A stretch of DNA of 64,000 nt from Fimbriimonadaceae bacterium (GTDB lineage: Bacteria > Armatimonadota > Fimbriimonadia > Fimbriimonadales > Fimbriimonadaceae): contig JAMLGR010000010.1 in the NCBI GenBank assembly GCA_023957775.1, positions 62,001-126,000 on the forward strand, read 5' to 3'. The stretch's first letter is position 1. Each line of letters starts with the position of its first letter. Made by a program: the position numbers and the translations under genes. Below are positions 32,734-41,411 of the stretch, piece by piece. The notes under the pieces were generated by a model that made no database searches, had not been told where the DNA came from, and saw nothing but the letters and a program-made list of their open reading frames with translations.

Positions 32734-34182
32734 TTAACCCCGGAGCAAATTCAGCACGTTCTGGGGCTGCTGGTTGGCCTGCGCCAACACGGACATACCC
32801 GTCTGCTGGAGAATCTGAAGCCGGGTCATCTGGGTGACCTCGGACGCCACGTCCGCATCGCGGATCTGGCTCTCGGAAGCGGTCAGGTTCTCCTGGGCGA
32901 CCCCGAGCGACCTCAGGTTCGACTCGAGGAAGTTCTTCTGGAACGACCCTAGTTCGCCGCGATGCTGCGCCAACTGCCGGACCGCCTCGTCGATGATCTG
33001 CATCGCCTCTTGCGCGCCGGTGGACGTGGTGATATCGATGTCGGCCAACGACTTGCCGGTGACGGCCCCGGTCCCCAGTCGGTTGGCGAACACGATCGGC
33101 ATCGAGTACTGCACGGACTGGTTGCTGTTGCCCCCGATCTGGAACCGCACCGCCGACGCGGTGAGAACGCCGACCTGCGAAGTCGCGGCCGAGTTGTTTC
33201 CGTTTTCCGTGAGGAGCAGGCTGTTGCCGTAGTTGTCCGACAGGCGAAGGCCCGACTCGCCGGGTCCGCGGCCGCCGGTGAACGTCACCGTCTGCACGCC
33301 CCCCGTGGTCGTCAGCGCCACGTCGAACACCGCATCCACACCCGTGCTCGAAGCGCTCGAGGCGTTGTGCAGGATGTTCAGCGGATCGAAATAGGTGATC
33401 GAGTGCTGCGCGCCGAACGTGTTCTGGTTGAGCACCACGGAAACCGGGCCGCTGCCGCTGAGCTGCGCGGTCACACCGGTCGTCGAGGACATCTCGTTGA
33501 TCTTCGACACGAGCGTCTGCACGGTCTCGGTTCCGTTGGAGTTGAACGAGTAACCGTTGATCACGAACGAACCCGTCGTCGTCACGATCGCGTTCCCGTC
33601 TGCGAAGGAGTTGCCAAGCGTGGTGCTGGCGCGCGTGCCCTGGGTGACACGGGTCATCGTGATCGGGCCGCTCACCACAGGCTGGTTGTTGAACGTGCCG
33701 CCCACGTAGATGCTCGAAACGAGGTTGGGCGCGGTCACGTTGGCCAGCGCGCCGGCGGTCCCGTCGAGCAGCTTCTTCGTGCCGAACTGGGTCTGGTTCG
33801 CGATGCGGTCGATGGACTGGAGCGACGATCGGATCTGCGTCTGGTTCGCCTGGAGGGTCGCCGTATCGACGACCGCCGTGTTCGCGGAGTAGACCGCGAG
33901 GCCGCGCATGTCGCGAATCAGGCGCTGGATCTCTTCGAGGGCCCCTTCCGCGGTCTTGGACATGTTGACGGCGTCCTGCGAATTGCGGACGGCCTGCTCG
34001 ATGCCCTTGATCTGCGTGCGCATGCCTTCGCTGACGATCAGACCCGCGGGGTCGTCGGCCGCGCTGTTGATGCGCAAGCCCGTCGCAAGGCGACCCACGA
34101 CGCCGGCCATCTCATCCGACGTGTTCTGCAGATGGCGCAAGGCGTTCATCGCAGAAATGTTGGTGTTGATTCTCAGACTCAA
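32734..34182 (-). CDS. Flagellin
   Basis: A 482-residue flagellar filament protein. A TTG start is used: MSLRINTNISAMNALRHLQNTSDEMAGVVGRLATGLRINSAADDPAGLIVSEGMR is the standard D0/D1 N-terminus and begins right there. QAVRNSQDAVNMSKTAEGALEEIQRLIRDMRGLAVYSANT completes the N-terminal coil. The middle (~residues 180-370) is a variable Ser/Thr/Gly-rich surface region. The C-terminal D1/D0 (LGSFQKNFLESNLRSLGVAQENLTASESQIRDADVASEVTQMTRLQILQQTGMSVLAQANQQPQNVLNLLRG) is intact, including the Gln/Asn/Leu-rich tail. No other flagellar gene is nearby. A terminator follows; the gene is expected to have its own sigma-dependent promoter. Confidence 0.95.
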   Translation of the reverse strand: MSLRINTNISAMNALRHLQNTSDEMAGVVGRLATGLRINSAADDPAGLIVSEGMRTQIKGIEQAVRNSQDAVNMSKTAEGALEEIQRLIRDMRGLAVYSANTAVVDTATLQANQTQIRSSLQSIDRIANQTQFGTKKLLDGTAGALANVTAPNLVSSIYVGGTFNNQPVVSGPITMTRVTQGTRASTTLGNSFADGNAIVTTTGSFVINGYSFNSNGTETVQTLVSKINEMSSTTGVTAQLSGSGPVSVVLNQNTFGAQHSITYFDPLNILHNASSASSTGVDAVFDVALTTTGGVQTVTFTGGRGPGESGLRLSDNYGNSLLLTENGNNSAATSQVGVLTASAVRFQIGGNSNQSVQYSMPIVFANRLGTGAVTGKSLADIDITTSTGAQEAMQIIDEAVRQLAQHRGELGSFQKNFLESNLRSLGVAQENLTASESQIRDADVASEVTQMTRLQILQQTGMSVLAQANQQPQNVLNLLRG

Positions 34183-34402
34183 GGGTTCGTCTCCATCCTT
34201 CCCAGACTGGCGCAACCTCTTGTCGCGCGCTCTGTGTGGAATCTTCGGCGGAATGTGGAACAAACCTCAGGAAGAGTCTCTGCACGGTTGTTGGTTGGTG
34301 GTTGGTGGGAGCAAGAAACCGGCAATTGCCCGCATGCGATTCCGGAGCAAGGCGTGGAACGCACCCTTTGGACGGACGTTGCGGCGCGCCCCGGAGAGAA
34401 CC

Positions 34403-35101
34403 ATGAAACGTCATCAGCCCCCCTTCTTCCTCGCCTTGCTCGCGGCCCTTTCCCTTGGGGGGGTCGCTTCGGCGCAAGGACCCGTACCCGTACCGTTGGC
34501 GGGCCCTTCCTCGATTCGCCCCGTCTCCCTGTCTGGAACCTGGAAGCTCCTGCTCACCGACGACTTGCAACGAATCGCGGACCAAGTCAACCTAGGCTCG
34601 GTGACGGCTGAGATTTCGTTCCAACCCGAAGGGACCTTCCGCTACGTGGCCCAAGGGTCGCGCAAGGCCGTCTTCCAGGGCAAGTACGAGATCCGAGGCA
34701 ACGAGTTCCTGCTTGAGCGCCTTCGCCCCAACGACCCTTGGCCGGAAGGGTGGCCCGCCGCCGCCCGCGGCACGATCGACGGAGTCGGACGACTGACGCT
34801 CGAAGGACTCGGGTTCGAACGGTCGTTGACGGAGTTGTTTGTAGGGAGTTGGGTTCTGGACGGCGACAAGGGCACCCGATTCGAGCTGAAGAAGGATGGG
34901 ACCTTCCTCTTCCGCTCCATCGGCTCCCGGGCCGAATCCCGCGGCAAGTGGGAGGTGCACGGCACTTCGCTCAATATCCGCTACACCGAGATCGACGGCG
35001 AGAAGGTCACGTTTGACATGCGGAACACCGCGTCGGTGTCCGACGCTGGGGACTCGTTCCTGGTCGCCGGGAGGTTTCGATATGTCCGCATCGTGGGCTG
35101 A
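34403..35101 (+). CDS. Secreted protein with two lipocalin-like repeats
   Basis: A 232-residue exported protein. Signal peptide MKRHQPPFFLALLAALSLGGVASAQ. The mature part holds two halves with a shared pattern: LSGTWKLLLTDD...EISFQPEGTFRYVAQG...GKYEIRGNEFLLERL and FVGSWVLDGDKGTRFELKKDGTFLFRS...GKWEVHGTSLNIRYTEI. Each half looks like the G-x-W and strand pattern of lipocalin-like or DUF-type beta barrels. No catalytic residues are seen. Ends 8 bp from the convergent metallopeptidase gene; its upstream region is empty apart from flagellin promoter DNA. Confidence 0.75.
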   Translation: MKRHQPPFFLALLAALSLGGVASAQGPVPVPLAGPSSIRPVSLSGTWKLLLTDDLQRIADQVNLGSVTAEISFQPEGTFRYVAQGSRKAVFQGKYEIRGNEFLLERLRPNDPWPEGWPAAARGTIDGVGRLTLEGLGFERSLTELFVGSWVLDGDKGTRFELKKDGTFLFRSIGSRAESRGKWEVHGTSLNIRYTEIDGEKVTFDMRNTASVSDAGDSFLVAGRFRYVRIVG

Positions 35102-35109
35102 CGTCCGGC

Positions 35110-37320
35110 TCACAACCTCGCCGTCAAGAACCCGCCCGTCTTCGGCTCGGTCACACCCGCCAGAAACCGGCCGTTCTCGTCGAACAGCGCGAGACGGGCC
35201 CGCCCAGTCTCCGGGGCCAGACGCGTCTTGCCCAGGGCGATCGTGCACGTCTTCCCGCTGCCAAGGTCCACGACGGCCATCGCGCCGCCGCGATCGAGGT
35301 CCACGGTCGTCCCGTTCCACGTGAGCTTGTTCCCCGCCACGACGAAACCCGCCTTGGCGCAGAGGGCGCCCATCGCGGGCAACGATTCCGGCGAACCGAT
35401 GATCAGGGTGTCCGAGAGGTCCTCGGGGAGTTCCTTGAGCCCCGGACCGCTTCGCCGTCCGCCAAGCTCGGCCATCCAATCGGGGTGCGCCGGATCGCGA
35501 TACCGCTTGTTGGGCATGTGGTTGCGGAGCTGGACCGGTGTCTCGTCCGCTTCGGCCCGCCGCAGCAGCCGCTGCCAGGGGTCGAACGAGACGAGCGCCG
35601 GCTTGTCTGCAGCCGGGATGCGGATCGTTCCGCCCGCGGCCGGGACGACGACCCGCGTGAACCTCCGCGCGCCGAGGGGGGACTCCAGCATTGTCTCGAG
35701 CGTCAGCCGGTATCCCGGACCCTTGAACACCACGTTTCCGACAACCGCCGAGCCGTCCCAGCGCACATCGGTCACGTCGAAATCGGCCCATCCGGTGCGG
35801 CGAATCCACTGGTCGAAGAACCATTTGTGGTCGCCTGCAACCTGGGCGACCACCTTCTCGAAATCCTCCCACTCGCCGACTTGCGGCCGCTTGTGCCGGG
35901 CCACCCAAGTGCGGCACGCCTCGACCATCTTGTCGGTGCCGATCTCGTTCTCGAGCATCTGGAGCACCATGCCGCCCTTGCCGTAGCCCAGCGCACTCGC
36001 CGCGGGGCCGACCGAAGCGCCCCCATCGGCGCAGGAGGCGGTCAAGTAGGCGGGATTGGGCTCCGCGTCCTGAACAAAGGCGAGGCGTTTCGCCTCGCGA
36101 TCGCCCGCACCACCTTCCCGATGGAACAGTCCGTCGCTGAACACGGCGAAGCTCTCGTTCCACAGCGAGCGCAGGTACGTGTTGGGGATCATCCCGCCCC
36201 ACCATGTGTGGGCGGGCTCGTGCGCGTCCTGGTCCGGCAACCAGCCGGTGCCGTACGTGGCATAGCTGTAGGCCTCCAGCGCCCCGCCGCCGTAGACGTC
36301 GCTCACCACGGCCCCGTAGCCGTTGAATGGCGACTTCCCAAAGGAGCGTTCGTAGAACTCGAACACCGGCGCGAACAGCTCGGTCTGGAGCTTCATCTCC
36401 TCGGGCTCCATCACCATGCTCCAGACGCTGTACACGTGGCCTCGGATCGTCTGGCGATACTCTTTGAAGGGGGCCGCCGAAAGGCTGAAGTAGACGATGG
36501 GAAGGTCCATGCGCCACTTCGTGACCTTCTCGTTCGCGCCCTCGACGATGGAGACCCGTTCGCCCTGCGCCACGGCTATCCAATCTTTGGGGTGATGCAC
36601 GGTGACGGAGTACGGCGAGGCCTGCCTGGCGATCATGGGGTACCAGTAGTCGTTGGCCAACAGGACCTCTTTGTCGCTCACGCTGCCCGCGTAGCGGGGC
36701 AGGTCCACCACGCCCGCATAGCGCAGGGTGTAGGTAAAGGGCGCGTTTCCTGTGGGCGCGGGCAGCGACACCACGCCGCCGGCTTGGGCGAACCGCACGG
36801 GCTTCCCCTTGGCATCCGCGACCGCGCCGACGCGGAACCACGGACACATGCGGACGAGGAAGCTGCCTCCGCTTCCCTTCTCCCTGCGGAAGGTGGCCGT
36901 ATCGGTGACGATCGCCTTCTTCGCAGGCAGATCGAACCGGACGTCCAGGTCGTGGCGTTCGACCCGGAATCCAAGGGAATCGAGCTCGGGGACGGAGGCG
37001 TCGAGCTTCCCGTTGCGCCACCGGAACACCTGTTCGCCGATGTCCTCGCTGGTGAGCTTGGTGGAGAACACCACGAACACGCCCGGCCCCGCCGCATCCT
37101 TCAGTTCGATCGCACGCCACCCGAAGCGGCCGGTGTCGTACGCGCCGTTGTGCTTGAGGAAGTCGAGCGCCTTGGACGCGACCACCGCCGGCGAACTCCA
37201 CTTTGCCAACCCGGCAACATCGCGCTTCTGCGCCAAAGCGTCCAGTTGGGCGATGGGTGCCTGCGGCTGCAGGAGAAGGAGCGTGACCAGAGCGAGCATG
37301 CGTTGAGTATGAACGCCCAT
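35110..37320 (-). CDS. Secreted M1-family (gluzincin) metallopeptidase
   Basis: A 736-residue exported zinc peptidase. The ATG at 37320 is used because longer frames run into the tRNA gene; a second ATG 21 bp later is also possible. The N-terminus MLALVTLLLLQPQAPIA is a signal peptide. The zinc site is HEPAHTWWGG (HExxH) with the third ligand Glu in LWNESFAVFSDG, 18 or so residues further; upstream GGGALEAYSY corresponds to the substrate-binding GAMEN-like motif. Aminopeptidase N-type domains lie on both sides. The C-terminal third (KRYRDPAHPDWMAELGGRRS...) is unusual for M1 and beta-rich. Adjacent to the tRNA-Met. Confidence 0.85.
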   Translation of the reverse strand: MGVHTQRMLALVTLLLLQPQAPIAQLDALAQKRDVAGLAKWSSPAVVASKALDFLKHNGAYDTGRFGWRAIELKDAAGPGVFVVFSTKLTSEDIGEQVFRWRNGKLDASVPELDSLGFRVERHDLDVRFDLPAKKAIVTDTATFRREKGSGGSFLVRMCPWFRVGAVADAKGKPVRFAQAGGVVSLPAPTGNAPFTYTLRYAGVVDLPRYAGSVSDKEVLLANDYWYPMIARQASPYSVTVHHPKDWIAVAQGERVSIVEGANEKVTKWRMDLPIVYFSLSAAPFKEYRQTIRGHVYSVWSMVMEPEEMKLQTELFAPVFEFYERSFGKSPFNGYGAVVSDVYGGGALEAYSYATYGTGWLPDQDAHEPAHTWWGGMIPNTYLRSLWNESFAVFSDGLFHREGGAGDREAKRLAFVQDAEPNPAYLTASCADGGASVGPAASALGYGKGGMVLQMLENEIGTDKMVEACRTWVARHKRPQVGEWEDFEKVVAQVAGDHKWFFDQWIRRTGWADFDVTDVRWDGSAVVGNVVFKGPGYRLTLETMLESPLGARRFTRVVVPAAGGTIRIPAADKPALVSFDPWQRLLRRAEADETPVQLRNHMPNKRYRDPAHPDWMAELGGRRSGPGLKELPEDLSDTLIIGSPESLPAMGALCAKAGFVVAGNKLTWNGTTVDLDRGGAMAVVDLGSGKTCTIALGKTRLAPETGRARLALFDENGRFLAGVTEPKTGGFLTARL

Positions 37321-37359
37321 TGCACCACCCACGCAGACACAGCCATAATAGGCCCGTTC

Positions 37360-37436
37360 GGCGGAGTAGCTCAGTTGGTTAGAGCACACGGTTCATACCC
37401 GTGGTGTCGGCGGTTCAAGTCCGCCCTCCGCTACCA
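37360..37436 (+). tRNA. tRNA-Met (CAT), elongator type, CCA encoded
   Basis: Cloverleaf: acceptor GGCGGAG/CTCCGCT (first pair G-U), D stem GCTC/GAGC with loop AGTTGGTTA, anticodon stem CACGG/CCGTG with loop TTCATAC (anticodon CAT at 37394-37396), variable GTGTC, T stem GGCGG/CCGCC with loop TTCAAGT, discriminator A and genomic CCA. It lacks the initiator features (mismatched first pair, three G-C pairs next to the anticodon loop). tRNA-Ile with a modified CAT anticodon cannot be excluded. The 3' end abuts a tyrosine recombinase gene, marking a likely integration site. Confidence 0.93.
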
Positions 37437-37492
37437 GAACTCTCTCTTGAACTCAGATTCGGCCTCAAACAACCTTGAGAGGCAAATCTGAA

Positions 37493-38410
37493 ATGGTATT
37501 TGACAACACGGTTCAGCACTCGGCTGAACTCAATCTCGATCTCCAGATCGAAGACTTCATCCTGCATCACGAAAGCTGCAGGCACTCTCCCCACACGATC
37601 CTTCATTACAGGACCTCGCTCAACCACTTGGCGACCTTCACGAAGGGGTTGGGTAAGGCCAACGTGGACGAACTCGATGCTAGATCCATCCGGATCTTCC
37701 TCGGAGATCTCCAACAGAGGTTCAAGCCCAAGACCGTCCACGGCATTGCTTCGGACATCCGGGCCTTCCTGCACTTCCTCGTTTCTGAGGGTTCCTTGGC
37801 GAAGAGCCCGATGGACAACGTCCCGATGCCGAAGTTGGACAAGACGATCCTCCCGGCGTTCACCTTGGACGAGATCAAGACCTTGCTCAAGGCCACTTCG
37901 GGCAAGAGCCCGGTCCAAGTGAGGGACCGAGCCATCATCTTGACGCTACTCGATTCCGGTTTGCGCGTCAGCGAACTGTTAGGAATGAAGGTGGGTGACC
38001 TCGATCAGGCTACAGGGAGATTCAAGGTGACGGGCAAGGGCCATAAGGAGCGTGTCTGCCAACTCTCGCCCACGAGCCTGAGGTCGTTTCTCCAGTACTC
38101 CCGCTTGCGACGCGGTCAAGCTGGAGAGCCCCTCTGGTGCGGAGCTCGTGGAGCGCTCACGCGTAATGGCGTGAGTCAGATCCTCGGGAGAATCGGAGAA
38201 CGCACCGGTCTCCACGTGCATCCGCACAAGTTCCGGAGGACGTGTGCGTTGATGATGCTTCGAAATGGGGCCGACGTCTTCAGCGTCCAGTATCTCCTCG
38301 GGCACTCCGACCTCACGGTCTTGAAGCGGTACCTCCAGCAAACCCAGGTCGATTACCTCGAGTCCCACAGGCTCAACAGCCCCGTATCGGGGATCTCAAC
38401 CTCGAACTGA
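37493..38410 (+). CDS. Tyrosine recombinase/integrase
   Basis: A 305-residue site-specific recombinase, 57 bp downstream of a tRNA gene. The N-terminal SAM-like core-binding domain is IEDFILHHESCRHSPHTILHYRTSLNHLATFTK. The catalytic domain has Arg in LDSGLRVSELLGMKVGDL, Lys near VTGKGHKERVCQL, H-x-x-R in HPHKFRRTCALMM, and H/W-type region LLGHSDLTVLKRYLQQTQ with the nucleophile Tyr in RYLQQ. All five active residues are present. The tRNA location marks it as the integrase of a chromosomal island; the far attachment repeat is not in this window. Confidence 0.92.
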   Translation: MVFDNTVQHSAELNLDLQIEDFILHHESCRHSPHTILHYRTSLNHLATFTKGLGKANVDELDARSIRIFLGDLQQRFKPKTVHGIASDIRAFLHFLVSEGSLAKSPMDNVPMPKLDKTILPAFTLDEIKTLLKATSGKSPVQVRDRAIILTLLDSGLRVSELLGMKVGDLDQATGRFKVTGKGHKERVCQLSPTSLRSFLQYSRLRRGQAGEPLWCGARGALTRNGVSQILGRIGERTGLHVHPHKFRRTCALMMLRNGADVFSVQYLLGHSDLTVLKRYLQQTQVDYLESHRLNSPVSGISTSN

Positions 38411-38470
38411 GCCTGATTCTCAAGGAACCGTCCCGACGCCTGGAAATCGGGTGTATCATAGGGACGAAAC

Positions 38471-38538
38471 GAGGGCTGGAGAAGCCAGGAAACGACGCCA
38501 CTTCAAGTGGGGTTTATCCTGGATTTCTCCAGCCCCTC
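38471..38538 (+). terminator. Hairpin after integrase gene
   Basis: GAGGGCTGGAGAA pairs with TTTCTCCAGCCCCTC across an inner GCCAGGA/TCCTGGA pairing, a long imperfect hairpin ~60 bp after the integrase stop. No clear T-run follows, so it may be structural. Confidence 0.5.
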
Positions 38539-38630
38539 ATTGTTTGTACGGATACCCACACGGATTGGCAAGGACGGAAGAACGAACATGTGTATTGCCC
38601 AGAACGAAGTGAGACAAACGCCCCTCGCTT

Positions 38631-39614
38631 CTAACTGACACCTGCCGTCTCGTTCCGCCGCCAGTAGTCCGCACGCGCTTCGGCGGATGCGCGCACGTAG
38701 GCTTCCCGTTGCGCCAGGGCCGCTTCGGGATCGCCGTAGTGGTAGACGGCCGGCGGAAGTCCTTGGAGGCTCCCATGCGGCCGTTCCCAGTTGTAGATTC
38801 GCGCCCAGTCCTGCATCTCCTGGTTGGCGCGCTCGACGCTCCAATCGTCGGTGCTCACGAGAGCCTCGCGACGATGGCTACGGTGAAGCCGCTCGATCAG
38901 GCCGTTGGATTCTGGGTGCGCCACGCGCGTTCGCACGTCGCGGATCTCGTGGTATCGCACAAACGCCGCCCACTCCTTGCTCTGGAACTGGGAGCCGCGG
39001 TCGCGCACGATCGCGACCTTCGGAAAGCCCTGCATCTCCAGGGCCTCGAGCGTGGTCATCGTCACGGTGAAGTCCTCCATCGTCGGGTTGAGCGTCCAGT
39101 GCACCAAGAAGCGGCTGTATGCGTCGATGATGTCCACCAGATACATCCAGCGCCCCGACAGCCTCACGTACATGAGGTCGATGTGCCAGATCTGGTTGGG
39201 GCGGTCCGCAGGAGCGGGCCGGTTCAGCGTCGGATCGCGCGGAGGATCGGGTTTCACCAAACCTTCCTCGCGAAGGACGTCCAGAACCTGGTACCGCTTG
39301 AGGCCGACGATCTCGTCGTTTGCCAGGCGGTCGCCCAGCCGTTTGTAGCCTGTGAACGGCTCCTTGGAGGCGTGCTCGCACACCAGCCGCTTCTCGTCCG
39401 GAGTGGGTGCCGGCACCCGCTTGCCGCGCGGTCCCCGCGGAGCCGGTTCGGCCTTGCGCCGATAGCGATAGTAGCTGGCGGCGGGAACCCCGATCTGCTC
39501 CAAGATCTTGCGCACAGGCATATGAGTGCGCTTCCTCGCGAGCTGGACCGCCTCGACGATGCGGGAGCGCTGCTCGGCGGTTTTGCAGCTTCCAGGAGCT
39601 AGGGCCAGAGCCCC
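38631..39614 (-). CDS. IS3-family transposase orfB (DDE)
   Basis: About 327 codons that must be translated by -1 frameshifting from orfA. DDE residues are visible: D in NQIWHIDLMYVRLSG, D in VAIVRDRGSQFQSKEW, and E in ESNGLIERLHRSHRREAL; the helix-turn-helix and rve-type core lie between (VPAASYYRYRRK, FTGYKRLGDRLANDEIVGLKRYQVLDVLREEGLV). It catalyses cut-and-paste or circle-mediated transposition of the IS. The stop codon lies within the inner inverted repeat. Confidence 0.85.
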   Translation of the reverse strand, partial: GALALAPGSCKTAEQRSRIVEAVQLARKRTHMPVRKILEQIGVPAASYYRYRRKAEPAPRGPRGKRVPAPTPDEKRLVCEHASKEPFTGYKRLGDRLANDEIVGLKRYQVLDVLREEGLVKPDPPRDPTLNRPAPADRPNQIWHIDLMYVRLSGRWMYLVDIIDAYSRFLVHWTLNPTMEDFTVTMTTLEALEMQGFPKVAIVRDRGSQFQSKEWAAFVRYHEIRDVRTRVAHPESNGLIERLHRSHRREALVSTDDWSVERANQEMQDWARIYNWERPHGSLQGLPPAVYHYGDPEAALAQREAYVRASAEARADYWRRNETAGVS

Positions 39615-39901
39615 TTTTTTAGCTTCAGGTTCTCCTCCGCAATCTCCGCGATGATCCCCTTGAGTCGCTGGATCTCCGCCTCCGCATTCGTTGGATCCTT
39701 CGATTGGGGGCGGCGTTGCTTCTGGGGAGTCAGGGCCTCCACCGCCGCCTGTTTGATCTTGTTCTCCCACTCGTAGAACAGCGTCGGGGCAATGTCGTGC
39801 TTGCGGCACACGCCGCTCACCGACGCGCCCCCCTTGCGCACCTCGTCCACGATCGCCAATTTCTGCTGCGCCGTCCAGCGCCGCCTCGAGTCCTTCGACA
39901 T
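39599..39901 (-). CDS. IS3-family transposase orfA
   Basis: A 100-residue DNA-binding subunit. MSKDSRRRWTAQQKLAIVDEVRKGGASVSGVCRKHDIAPTLFYEWENKI is a Tnp_1-type helix-turn-helix, followed by a leucine-zipper-like helix (AEAEIQRLKGIIAEIAEENLKLKKG). Near its end the mRNA contains A-AAA-AAG (39614-39620), a classic -1 slippery site; slipping there joins KLKKK-GALAL to orfB. The fused transposase is the active product. Confidence 0.88.
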   Translation of the reverse strand: MSKDSRRRWTAQQKLAIVDEVRKGGASVSGVCRKHDIAPTLFYEWENKIKQAAVEALTPQKQRRPQSKDPTNAEAEIQRLKGIIAEIAEENLKLKKGLWP

Positions 39902-40095
39902 CCTTGCACCTGCCTTGCTTCATTTTGCCCTCTCGGGCGTCAGTTAGCTGGGAAGGCAAACTGTCTCATCTCGACTTGGGCAATACAAGGGCTGTCTTCT
40001 TTGGAGCGCAGCCTGTATAGGCGTGGAAGGCAAAGAACGTATGATCAACCGAACGTGAATTGCGCACCGACCTCGCTGCATGTACGAGAGAAGAA

Positions 40096-40671
40096 ATGAG
40101 GATCAGTCTTTCGGGCAGGCAGTTCGCGTTTCCCCCTTCGTGCGCCTGTTGCGGCGGCTTTCCCCTCACCTACGTGACGGTTAGCGGTGCCGAGAAGAAC
40201 AAGCTGGCAAGGACTGCTGGTTGGACATGGGACATCCCACACTGTAAGGCCTGCAAGCGCCACATCAAGGCTGCGGACCGCCTTTACTTGTTTGGCATCA
40301 TCATGCTTGCGCTCTCCGTCGCCGGTGGGGCATTCGGGTTCATCACCAGTCAGCGACCGAGTTTCGGGTGGGAAGTAACCCTTTCTCTAATTGCCTCTAG
40401 CGCCGCTGTGTTCTGGCTTCTTGACCTGGTGGTCCGCCGAGGCACCTCTCCTCGTTGCCACGGCGTGACCCGATCGGTTCGGTATCTGGGATCCAATGGC
40501 AGCTGCCACACCTTCGATTTCCGATCCGGTGTCTATGCCGCCGAGTTCGCAAGGGCCAACGAGCGCAAACTCGTCAATGTCAGCCCCATCGTCGCATCAT
40601 TGGTCCGCAACGCGCTTTCCAGCAAGCAACAACTACCTCGACGGATCGTCAAGAGGCGGAACCCACGTTGA
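40096..40671 (+). CDS. Hypothetical membrane protein with N-terminal zinc-ribbon
   Basis: A 191-residue protein. The N-terminal ~65 residues carry CACCGGFPL (CxxC) and HCKACKRH (CxxC), a likely zinc ribbon facing the cytoplasm. Two hydrophobic helices (YLFGIIMLALSVAGGAFGFIT and WEVTLSLIASSAAVFWLLDLVV) follow; the C-terminal ~70 residues are charged (FDFRSGVYAAEFARANERKLV). No family is recognised. It stands in the island between an IS3 element and a small convergent gene, so cargo or accessory function is possible. Confidence 0.65.
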   Translation: MRISLSGRQFAFPPSCACCGGFPLTYVTVSGAEKNKLARTAGWTWDIPHCKACKRHIKAADRLYLFGIIMLALSVAGGAFGFITSQRPSFGWEVTLSLIASSAAVFWLLDLVVRRGTSPRCHGVTRSVRYLGSNGSCHTFDFRSGVYAAEFARANERKLVNVSPIVASLVRNALSSKQQLPRRIVKRRNPR

Positions 40672-40692
40672 CCAGCGCAGAGGGGAACTCGG

Positions 40693-40935
40693 TCAGACCG
40701 TTGCCTTTGAGGATGCCTTCTTACTGGGTTCGCGTCGGACTTCCACCAACTGACAATTCTTGTCATAGACGAAGGTGGCCCAAACTCCTTCCCCACCCTG
40801 CTTGGTAGGTGGAGAAACCTTGTCTCGATTCAACAGCAGGCCAAGGACAGCCGCCGGTGCGAGGATCAGGGCCCCGAGGAGACCCCTCCGGCTGACCTTA
40901 TTTTGTACGCGTTCAGAATTCAGGTCCATCTTCAT
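40693..40935 (-). CDS. Small protein with twin-Arg-like signal
   Basis: An 80-residue protein (start ATG at 40935, preceded by GGAGAGGG). VSRRGLLGALILAPAAVLGLLLNRD is a short Tat-like or membrane-anchor N-terminus with S-R-R-G followed by a hydrophobic helix. The remainder (VWATFVYDKNCQLVEVRREPSK) is a short exported domain. Its start region is divergent from the RiPP-like peptide gene. No family is recognised. Confidence 0.6.
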   Translation of the reverse strand: MKMDLNSERVQNKVSRRGLLGALILAPAAVLGLLLNRDKVSPPTKQGGEGVWATFVYDKNCQLVEVRREPSKKASSKATV

Positions 40936-41208
40936 CACCCTCTCCGGTCGGCAAGATTCCGTTTGGACCAACTCACCACACTTCAGGCTAGTCCGTTCTC
41001 GTTGCTGATACAACTCTACGGCAGAAGAGCCCGGTAATGCAAGAGCTGGTTATGCAGGGGGACCCGGGAGCTTGGACGGAGTCGTCTGGCACGGGTCGGC
41101 CACGTTCCCGGCAAACGGAGAGTCTCTGTGCCCCAGCAAGGGAACGCACCTAAGAAACAAACCCTTGGTTCTTGCGACAACGCGCCGTACCATGTCTCTG
41201 GAGGCACC

Positions 41209-41394
41209 ATGGATCGACACAAGTCTTCAAAAGCCGTCACTCCCGATCGCGATGGCGACCAGATCAAGGTCGGTGAGGAAGCGATTCAGGGCGTCATTGC
41301 CCGCAGGCTCAAGCGCAGCGGATCGTCAACCGCCTGGGACGACTGGCTCGACAGCGACGACCATGAGGACACAGACGATGACGATCACGACTAG
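41209..41394 (+). CDS. Putative RiPP precursor peptide (Asp-rich C-terminus)
   Basis: A 61-residue peptide with a good ribosome binding site (GGAGG, 4 bp upstream). The N-terminal ~40 residues (DRHKSSKAVTPDRDGDQIKVGEEAIQGVIARRLKRSG) look like a charged leader; the end STAWDDWLDSDDHEDTDDDDHD is short and highly acidic. Two aromatic-x-acid triplets (W-D-D and W-L-D) lie in tandem. A radical SAM/SPASM enzyme starts 17 bp downstream. The size, leader/core split and neighbour fit a ribosomally made, post-translationally modified peptide. The modification type is inferred. Confidence 0.6.
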   Translation: MDRHKSSKAVTPDRDGDQIKVGEEAIQGVIARRLKRSGSSTAWDDWLDSDDHEDTDDDDHD

Positions 41395-41411
41395 GAGCAA
41401 CTGAGCACCCC

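Larger units (their letters stand above)
38591..39987 (-). mobile_element. IS3-family insertion sequence (frameshift type)
   Basis: About 1.4 kb, bounded by imperfect inverted repeats that begin TGTATTGCCCA at the left and TGGGCAATACA at the right, in an otherwise similar 30-bp stretch. It encodes orfA and orfB of an IS3-family transposase on the minus strand joined by a -1 frameshift. A second, inner inverted repeat CTAACTGAC lies just inside. Target-site duplication was not clear, so the ends could be off by a few bases. Confidence 0.8.

Noticed and set aside
34592-37201. Long minus-strand open frame of 869 codons overlapping the M1 peptidase
   Set aside because: Shadow of the real peptidase frame; very Arg-rich with no domain.
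38631-39959. A single 442-codon transposase frame
   Set aside because: The first ~115 codons are the wrong frame of orfA; the real product is orfA joined to orfB by frameshifting.
41016-41267. Minus-strand 83-codon frame opposite the RiPP peptide
   Set aside because: Overlaps the better-supported peptide gene with its own ribosome binding site; nothing protein-like in the sequence.
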